DNA of 12,321 nt, from positions 1 through 12,321 of the forward strand of contig JAGHCW010000187.1 in the NCBI GenBank assembly GCA_021160245.1, in the 5' to 3' direction. This document shows, one piece after another, positions 7,704 to 12,321 of the stretch (positions are counted from its first letter, which is position 1; each line of letters opens with the position of its first letter). Origin of the DNA: a bacterium (GTDB taxonomy: Bacteria; B130-G9). The notes under the pieces were generated by a model that saw only the letters and a program-made list of their open reading frames with translations, made no database searches and had not been told where the DNA came from. The translations under genes and the position numbers were made by a program.

Positions 7704-8546
7704 CTATATCACCGCCTCAGCTCGCCTGAAGGCGTGGCATTGAAGATTGACGGCAACCGGCAGCGACGCGATGTGGCACGGCCTGGCCTCGATGTGAACC
7801 GCAAGCGCGGTAACAGTGCCGCCGAACCCAAGCGGGCCAATTCCAAGTCTGTTGACGGCATCATAGAGGTTTTTCTCCAGATTCCGATAAACCAAGTCGT
7901 TATGTTCTGAGCCGAGCCGCCTGAAAAGGGCCTTTTTGGCGAGCGCGACGCATGTGTCCACAGTCCCCCCAATGCCTATACCCACCGTGATCGGGGGGCA
8001 GGGCTTTGCACCCGCCTCATCGACGCACTTTATGACCGTTTCCTTGATGCCCTCTATACCGTCCGATGGCGATAGCATGGCGATTTTGCTGACGTTGTCG
8101 CTGCCAGCGCCTTTCGGCATGAAACGAATGCGAATCGCGTCGCCCGGCGTGGATACTATATGAACAGACGGCGGAGTATTGTCGCCTGAGTTATTTCTTA
8201 AAAGTGGGTCATATACCATAGATGTCCTTAAGTAACCCTCTAAGTATCCCTTGCGCGTGCCGGCATTTAGCGCCTCGTCCAGCGTCATCCCCACGACTCT
8301 CACTTCAGAGCCAAGCTCAACGAAGAAAGTCGCCGCTCCGCAGTCCTGGCATATCGGGCGATTGCCCTGGGCCGCGATTTCCGCATTTTGGGAGATCATC
8401 TCAAGAGCCTTTCTACCAAGATAGGAGCGTTCGCGCCTCGTTGCATCAGAAATCGCGTGTAGCACGTCGTCTGGCAGATGGTAGTTGGCCTTCTGGCAGA
8501 GCGCCGCCGTTGTATCGATTATGGTCTTAGCCGCAACTTCACGCAC
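7704..8546 (-). CDS. Class I fumarate hydratase, alpha (N-terminal) subunit
   Basis: This 280-residue protein is the iron-sulfur subunit of the oxygen-sensitive class I fumarase. Three cysteines sit where the family binds its [4Fe-4S] cluster: Cys66 in PICQDCG, Cys183 in KPCPP and Cys270 in LPVAVNLQCHA. Also present are NTPPSVHI (123-130), the PKGAGSDNVSK loop (144-154), and GIGIGGTVD (189-197). The start is GTG at 8544-8546, with AAGGG nine bases upstream. It follows the TPR gene by 13 bp and abuts the beta gene, so the three form one operon. The TtdA subunit of tartrate dehydratase is the main alternative. Fumarase is preferred because this split two-gene form is widespread in anaerobes, but sequence reading alone cannot settle the substrate. 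Confidence 0.93.
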   Translation of the reverse strand: MREVAAKTIIDTTAALCQKANYHLPDDVLHAISDATRRERSYLGRKALEMISQNAEIAAQGNRPICQDCGAATFFVELGSEVRVVGMTLDEALNAGTRKGYLEGYLRTSMVYDPLLRNNSGDNTPPSVHIVSTPGDAIRIRFMPKGAGSDNVSKIAMLSPSDGIEGIKETVIKCVDEAGAKPCPPITVGIGIGGTVDTCVALAKKALFRRLGSEHNDLVYRNLEKNLYDAVNRLGIGPLGFGGTVTALAVHIEARPCHIASLPVAVNLQCHAFRRAEAVI

Positions 8547-8559
8547 TTTGAAAAGCCCT

Positions 8560-9225
8560 TCAGTGAACTCTGTCGTCTTGGACGGTCATATCGTCGATGC
8601 AGCGTTTGGTCTTCATCAGCTCGTCTTCGGCCTTGACGGATTTGAGCATCTCGACGGCGTCAAAAAGGATGGAGAGCCCCCTTTCCTCCAATCCCTGCTG
8701 ACAGAAAACGAGCCCAATGCAGCGCATGTCAATCGCCTCCTGCTTTGTTGAGCCAAGCTCGCGATGTATCAGGAGGGCCTTTGTGAACTGGAAAAGGGCT
8801 CTGGACCAATCGCCCTGCGCCTCACAAATCTTGCCAATGTGCCGGATCTGCTCCGCCTGCCCTCTGGCGTCCTTGAGGTCGGCGTATATCCTGAGAGCCG
8901 ACTGGAAGTAATCAAGCGGCTTAGCGAGCCGACCGCGCTCATAGTGCATGGCTCCCAATTTGCTGAGAAGCCTCGCCTCACCCCTTAGATCGCCGATTGC
9001 CCCAAACTTGCGGAGCGATTCTCTTGCCGAATGAAGGCTCTCATTGACGCGCCCTATCTCCCAAAGCAAGGTCGCTATCTCAAAGAGAGATTCTGCCTCA
9101 TTCAGGGAATCATCGGAATTCTGCGCCTCGCGAAGTCTCTCCCTTGCGCTCGCAAGCGAATCAAGGAGCTCCTCGGCGCGAGTATCTGCGCTTTCGGGGG
9201 CTATCTCGCCGTTCTTGCAGTCCAT
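8560..9225 (-). CDS. TPR-repeat protein, first gene of the fumarase operon
   Basis: This 221-residue soluble protein has no signal peptide or membrane segment. After a charged N-terminus of about 30 residues it holds about four tetratricopeptide-like helical pairs. Each is close to 40 residues and carries the A/G/A positions of the family, for example LSKLGAMHYERGRLAKPLDY and RHIGKICEAQGDWSRALFQF. The extended spacing resembles the TPR_12/Rapsyn-like form that binds peptides in NB-ARC and signalling proteins. The ATG at 9223-9225 has AAAGG five bases or so upstream. It is the first gene after a likely promoter and ends 13 bp before fumarase alpha. A partner or scaffold role for the fumarase is a guess from position alone; nothing in the sequence proves it. 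Confidence 0.85.
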   Translation of the reverse strand: MDCKNGEIAPESADTRAEELLDSLASARERLREAQNSDDSLNEAESLFEIATLLWEIGRVNESLHSARESLRKFGAIGDLRGEARLLSKLGAMHYERGRLAKPLDYFQSALRIYADLKDARGQAEQIRHIGKICEAQGDWSRALFQFTKALLIHRELGSTKQEAIDMRCIGLVFCQQGLEERGLSILFDAVEMLKSVKAEDELMKTKRCIDDMTVQDDRVH

Positions 9226-9280
9226 CTCGACCTTTCGAAAGACCTTTTCTTGTGCGGCACTAACAAACTATAGCTTGGGG

Positions 9281-9309
9281 ATAATAACAACCCGATTGCG
9301 AGATTCCAA
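9281..9309 (-). promoter_or_regulatory. Likely promoter of the TPR-fumarase operon
   Basis: On the minus strand, TTGGAA (9304-9309) and TATTAT (9281-9286) are exactly 17 bp apart. The -10 differs from consensus at one base and the -35 at two. Transcription would begin near 9274, about 50 nt before the TPR start codon. It is back to back with the riboswitch promoter. Confidence 0.5.
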
Positions 9310-9366
9310 ATCTTGACTGTCTCTGGATGAAGCTATCTTGTTGTCGGGGCATTTCAATGATTCCCC

Positions 9367-9394
9367 TTGACACCATCCCGACTCTACGTAATAT
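9367..9394 (+). promoter_or_regulatory. Likely promoter of the cobalamin riboswitch-btuB unit
   Basis: A perfect TTGACA (9367-9372) and TAATAT (9389-9394) are 16 bp apart. The predicted transcription start is near 9401-9404, only a few bases before the first helix of the riboswitch. This is the position expected if the aptamer is at the 5' end of the transcript. Confidence 0.68.
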
Positions 9395-9408
9395 GCGTTT
9401 TAGTAAAT

Positions 9409-9577
9409 CCGTGTGGATGTGCTTTGCACTCAATTGGGAAGCGTGGTGAGATTCCACCGCGGGCACGCCACTGTAATCGGGGACGAAACCCGAAGTTTTT
9501 GCCACTGGGCCATTTGTGGCTCGGGAAGGTGCTCGGGGAGTAGGTTGATCCGTAAGTCAGGAGACCTGTCCAGACGG
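9409..9577 (+). ncRNA. Cobalamin (AdoCbl-type) riboswitch aptamer
   Basis: The conserved B12-element blocks occur in the right order: GGGAA (9436-9440), the GGTG...CCACC helix from 9445, GCCACTGTAA (9467-9476), a second GCCACTGG (9501-9508) closed by GTGGC, GGGAAGG (9523-9529), and the B12 box AAGTCAGGAGACCTG (9554-9568). The ends CCGTGTGGA (9409-9417) and TCCAGACGG (9569-9577) form a closing helix with 8 of 9 pairs. It lies directly before a BtuB-like receptor, the classic target. Cobalamin binding is expected to reduce expression. The ligand form (adenosyl-, methyl- or hydroxo-cobalamin) is not decided here. Confidence 0.95.
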
Positions 9578-9605
9578 AGAGCTTTTTTGTTCCCTCGTGA
9601 CTAGG

Positions 9606-9627
9606 GACGAAGGTTTTCGTCTTTTTT
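9606..9627 (+). terminator. First intrinsic terminator of the riboswitch (weaker)
   Basis: GACGAA (9606-9611) and TTCGTC (9616-9621) form a six-pair stem with a four-base loop, followed at once by six T (9622-9627). It is short, so probably weak. It shares bases 9606-9607 with a preceding small hairpin, TCCCT (9591-9595) with AGGGA (9603-9607), so the two cannot both be fully formed. Confidence 0.55.
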
Positions 9628-9630
9628 CCA

Positions 9631-9660
9631 CCCTAGCCGGGGAACTGGCTAGGGTTTTTT
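9631..9660 (+). terminator. Main intrinsic terminator of the riboswitch
   Basis: CCCTAGCC (9631-9638) and GGCTAGGG (9647-9654) form a perfect eight-pair stem over an eight-base loop, followed by TTTTTT (9655-9660) and a second T-run at 9663-9668. It ends just before the receptor's ribosome site, as expected for the off-state structure of a transcription-terminating riboswitch. Confidence 0.88.
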
Positions 9661-9678
9661 GCTTTTTTGGGAGACGCT

Positions 9679-11655
9679 GTGAAGTTCGTGATTCTGTCCC
9701 TTGCATTTCTCATTGCGCTTGTGATTCTTCGACCCCAATTCTGTATCGCTGAGGAGAAGGCTAAGGAAACTAAAACCGAGTCGCAGAAAAAGAGCGAGAA
9801 TAAGAGCGATAAGGCGGAATCCAAGGAGGAGAATAAGGGCGGCAAGTATTCGCTTGAGAAAGAGATCGTCGTAACGGCCACGCGAGCGAAGACGGACGCC
9901 TCGAACGTCTCGGCCTTTGTTACCGTTGTCCGACCTGGTGATTTGCCGGGCAAGCCGAGTACCGCTGCTGAGATGCTTCAGGCAGTGCCCGGGCTTCGCA
10001 TTGCGGGATACGGTGGAGGTATGGGTCTTGCGAGTCCAAGTATCAGGGGCTCATCGTCGAACCAGGTGCTGGTGATGATAGACGGCGTCCGGCTAAACTC
10101 CGCACGGGGTGATGGGGTGGATCTCTCGGACATTCCGGCTGAGATGATCGAGAAGATAGAGATCGTCCGAGGCGGCAGTTCGGCACTATACGGGAGCGAT
10201 GCTGTCGGCGGCGTCATCAATATCATCACAAAGAGCAGCGCACAAAAGCCGACAACATCGCTGTCATTCACAGGCGGCTCATTCGACACATATCAGGGCG
10301 CGGTATCGCGGACGGAGACTCTGAACAAGTTGAACTATGGGATTTGGCTCTCGCACGGGGAGAGCAAGGGGGATTTCCCTTATGAGTTCCGCGGGGCGGA
10401 GACCAAGAGAATAAAGAACGGCGGCTACAAGACCAGCAATATGCTCTTTCGATGCGGCTATCAGTTCGCAACGGCGGCGAGCATATCGCTTCGGCACCAG
10501 TTCAACTCAGCCGACAAAAGGTCGCCTGGGAGGATAGAGTTCTCAACACCGGACGCCGAGCAGAGAAATCGGTGGAGCCTAACGAGCGTAAGCTACGATC
10601 AAAGCGACGTTTTCGCAGAGGGACTGTCGGCCTCATTGGCGGTCAATTATCGAAGCGATTTCCTCTCATTCTTTGATCCGATCTTCGTGGGGAAAGATGC
10701 ATCCGGCTACACAGGCTGCAAAGTTGGCTCTGAACTGATGCTATCCGCAGTCATGCTGCCCTGTCAGATACTTACGTTCTCAGCTGGCGTTGACAACGAG
10801 GCGCAGGACAGCGTAAATAGCGGGCTTCATCGACGAACCAGCAGCAGCGTGTTTCTGCAAGACCACATATCGTTCTTCGATAACAGGATAATCTTCATTC
10901 CGGCGGCAAGATACGATCGATACTCGGACGTTGGCGATTCGTTCAATCCCAAGATCGGCGTCTGTCTGAAGCCAAATCCCTTCATCTCGCTCAAGGCGAA
11001 CGCCTCAAAGAGCTTTCGAGTTCCGGGCTTTGACGATCTCTATTGGCCTCGAAGTGGGTTTGCGGAGGGGAATCCCGATCTTCGGCCGGAGAAGGGAAGG
11101 AGCTATGACGCCGGCATCGCCCTGAATTTTGACAACATTTTCAGGATCGAGGTGGCCTATTTCCTGAATCAAGTAGAGGAGCTCATCCAGTGGCAGCCGG
11201 TTAGGGGCTTCGTTTGGTCGCCGACGAACGTTGGCAAGGCCGAGATGCAGGGCTACGAGGCGACTGTGCGTATCAGGGCATTTGAGCTCTTGAGGGTGAA
11301 TTTCTCGCACACCTACCTGGATGCGCGGGATATAACCGACGAGGACGACGTCAAGAAGCTGATACGGCGCCCAAGGAATAGGACAACGGCGCAGATTGCG
11401 GTCGGAACGGATTGGTTGTCCGGCACGATTCAGGCCACGCACACGGGCAAATGCTTCACAACGGTTGCGAACACGAGAACCTTACCCGCCTACACGCTCG
11501 TTGATTGCGGCGTATCGGCCAGCTTTAAGGAGTTCATCTCGTTGAGGCTGTCTGTTCAAAACGCCTTCGACAAAAGCTATCAGATGGTTCCTGACTACGC
11601 CATGCCGGGCAGGAGTTATTCGTTGACGGCCACGATGCGATTCGAGGGGAGGTGA
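9679..11655 (+). CDS. btuB: BtuB-like TonB-dependent cobalamin receptor
   Basis: This 658-residue outer-membrane receptor should import cobalamin or related corrinoids with TonB energy. The start is GTG at 9679-9681, with GGGAG (9669-9673) five bases upstream; the TTG at 9667 overlaps the terminator T-run and is less likely. A signal peptide covers residues 1-24, probably cut after CIA. A lysine/glutamate/serine-rich linker (about 25-57) precedes the TonB-box-like EKEIVVTATR (60-69). The plug domain follows with AAEMLQAVPGLRI, SIRGSSSNQVLVMIDGVRLN, IEKIEIVRGGSSALYGSDAVGGVINIIT. The remainder is a beta-barrel with alternating aromatic strands, late motifs LKANASKSFRVPGFDDLYWP, NPDLRPEKGRSYDAGI, VGKAEMQGYEA, and a final strand YSLTATMRFEGR. 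Length is close to other BtuB proteins plus the linker. The substrate call rests mainly on the cobalamin riboswitch; other TonB-dependent receptors look similar. Confidence 0.9.
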   Translation: MKFVILSLAFLIALVILRPQFCIAEEKAKETKTESQKKSENKSDKAESKEENKGGKYSLEKEIVVTATRAKTDASNVSAFVTVVRPGDLPGKPSTAAEMLQAVPGLRIAGYGGGMGLASPSIRGSSSNQVLVMIDGVRLNSARGDGVDLSDIPAEMIEKIEIVRGGSSALYGSDAVGGVINIITKSSAQKPTTSLSFTGGSFDTYQGAVSRTETLNKLNYGIWLSHGESKGDFPYEFRGAETKRIKNGGYKTSNMLFRCGYQFATAASISLRHQFNSADKRSPGRIEFSTPDAEQRNRWSLTSVSYDQSDVFAEGLSASLAVNYRSDFLSFFDPIFVGKDASGYTGCKVGSELMLSAVMLPCQILTFSAGVDNEAQDSVNSGLHRRTSSSVFLQDHISFFDNRIIFIPAARYDRYSDVGDSFNPKIGVCLKPNPFISLKANASKSFRVPGFDDLYWPRSGFAEGNPDLRPEKGRSYDAGIALNFDNIFRIEVAYFLNQVEELIQWQPVRGFVWSPTNVGKAEMQGYEATVRIRAFELLRVNFSHTYLDARDITDEDDVKKLIRRPRNRTTAQIAVGTDWLSGTIQATHTGKCFTTVANTRTLPAYTLVDCGVSASFKEFISLRLSVQNAFDKSYQMVPDYAMPGRSYSLTATMRFEGR

Positions 11656-11692
11656 TGCGACTGATGGGCTGAGATGTGGATAATTTCTTTCC

Positions 11693-11737
11693 AATTGTTA
11701 CTGACAACTTGTATCTTTGAACTGACAACTAACAATT
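11693..11737. repeat. Direct repeats inside an inverted repeat upstream of the secreted-protein gene
   Basis: ACTGACAACT occurs at 11700-11709 and again at 11721-11730, a pitch of 21 bp or two DNA turns. The outer arms AATTGTTA (11693-11700) and TAACAATT (11730-11737) are perfect inverted copies. No T-run follows, so a terminator is unlikely. This could be an operator, but similar AT-rich repeats also arise by chance. Confidence 0.5.
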
Positions 11738-11755
11738 AACTTCGGAGGGATTTCG

Positions 11756-12321
11756 ATGTATAGAAGACTGCTGCTTTCATTGATCCTGCTTGTGGTTGCC
11801 TCGTCCGGTGCGATGGCACAGCAAATAGACCAGGTCGCGCTGCATTGCCCGGTCTATCTGACTTGGGAAGGCTGTGAGTGTTATGTTGCTGTCCGGAACA
11901 CAACCGGGAGCGACGTAGGTGTAACGCCTGGCTTTTCTTTCGATGGTAATCATACAGTTCCATATACTCTGATAACTGTCCCGGCGCACGGGACGATTCT
12001 CTTCACCGTGGATGAGTTCCTGGACACACCAACCTGCATAAGTGGCGTGTTCGGGATTGAGCTGTCCTACGCTGGGGAGCCGGGCGCGATCATGGCGTCG
12101 GTGATCACGTTCTTTGGGAACATCTCGTTTCAGGTTCCGTTCAGGAACCCGAGCGGTGATCTCTCGCGGACCTTGCACTCCAGTCTCTATTTGGGTGGCG
12201 ATTTCATCGATTATATCTTTGTGAAGAACACGACGGAGAATCAGGTAACGGTCTCGCCGATCTTCCATTGCAACGGCGCAAGCACGCCCGGGATGGACGT
12301 GAGCCTCGAAGGCTACCAGAA
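11756..12321 (+). CDS. Secreted protein with internal repeat (3' end outside window)
   Basis: The frame opens at ATG 11756 with GGAGG seven bases upstream and is uninterrupted for 188 codons to the right edge. Residues 1-21 are a typical signal peptide, MYRRLLLSLILLVVASSGAMA, cut before QQ. The rest is rich in short beta-like strands, glycine and threonine. Residues 43-64 (YVAVRNTTGSDVGVTPGF...) align without gaps to 153-174 (YIFVKNTTENQVTVSPIF...), with 10 of 22 identical, so a module of about 110 residues is repeated; the second copy runs out of the window. Between them are VPAHGTILFTVDEFLD and a PGAIMASVITFF stretch. It has six cysteines in the visible part. I do not recognise the family. 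It follows btuB by 100 bp on the same strand; an extracellular or periplasmic beta-sandwich is the likely fold. Confidence 0.85.
   Translation, partial: MYRRLLLSLILLVVASSGAMAQQIDQVALHCPVYLTWEGCECYVAVRNTTGSDVGVTPGFSFDGNHTVPYTLITVPAHGTILFTVDEFLDTPTCISGVFGIELSYAGEPGAIMASVITFFGNISFQVPFRNPSGDLSRTLHSSLYLGGDFIDYIFVKNTTENQVTVSPIFHCNGASTPGMDVSLEGYQ

Noticed and set aside
9667-9669. TTG start for the receptor, four codons upstream of the GTG.
   Set aside because: It lies in the terminator T-run and overlaps the GGGAG ribosome site that is correctly spaced for GTG 9679.
9633-9953. Reverse-strand frame opposite the start of the receptor.
   Set aside because: It is a shadow of the charged linker and terminator region, without any recognisable features.

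Overview
The window comes from a Gram-negative bacterium. It encodes a TonB-dependent outer-membrane receptor, an ExbD/TolR-type energy-transducing protein, a lipoprotein signal and another signal-peptide protein. G+C is moderate and several starts are probably GTG or TTG. A two-subunit class I [4Fe-4S] fumarase and a PAS histidine kinase with a cysteine cluster fit an anaerobe or microaerophile, but that is inference. No rRNA, tRNA, CRISPR array, insertion sequence or phage gene was seen, and the phylum cannot be told from this sequence.

Layout. (1) 1-2351, minus strand: a GT4-type glycosyltransferase, followed 3 bp later by a 7-TM/PAS sensor histidine kinase that runs off the left edge just after its H-box. 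(2) 2525-2950, plus: a solo exbD-like gene without an exbB. (3) 2993-3937, minus: a long pentapeptide-repeat protein with its own likely promoter. (4) 4219-4675, minus: a DUF3887-like lipoprotein gene broken by a frameshift. (5) about 4877-7096, plus: a solo N6-adenine DNA methyltransferase of the Eco57I/TaqI type, with no visible nuclease partner. (6) 7134-9225, minus: an operon of a TPR protein and the alpha and beta subunits of class I fumarate hydratase. (7) 9367-11655, plus: a promoter, a cobalamin riboswitch, two tandem terminator hairpins and a BtuB-like receptor. (8) 11756 to the right edge, plus: a secreted protein with an internal repeat, cut by the window.

The best-supported regulatory unit is the last one. 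A consensus-like promoter leads into a B12 aptamer closed by a clear P1 helix. Two intrinsic terminators follow, and the receptor's Shine-Dalgarno starts nine bases after the second U-tract. A CTAGGG copy at 9601-9606 can pair with the 5' arm of the main terminator and is a candidate antiterminator. The secreted protein lies 100 bp downstream with no convincing terminator between, so it may share B12 control. The intervening DNA carries a 10-bp direct repeat at 21-bp pitch inside an inverted repeat.

No complete novel defence or biosynthetic system is visible. The items most worth follow-up are the riboswitch expression platform with its possible second target, the frameshifted DUF3887 gene, the TPR-fumarase operon, the solo methyltransferase and the kinase coupled to a glycosyltransferase.
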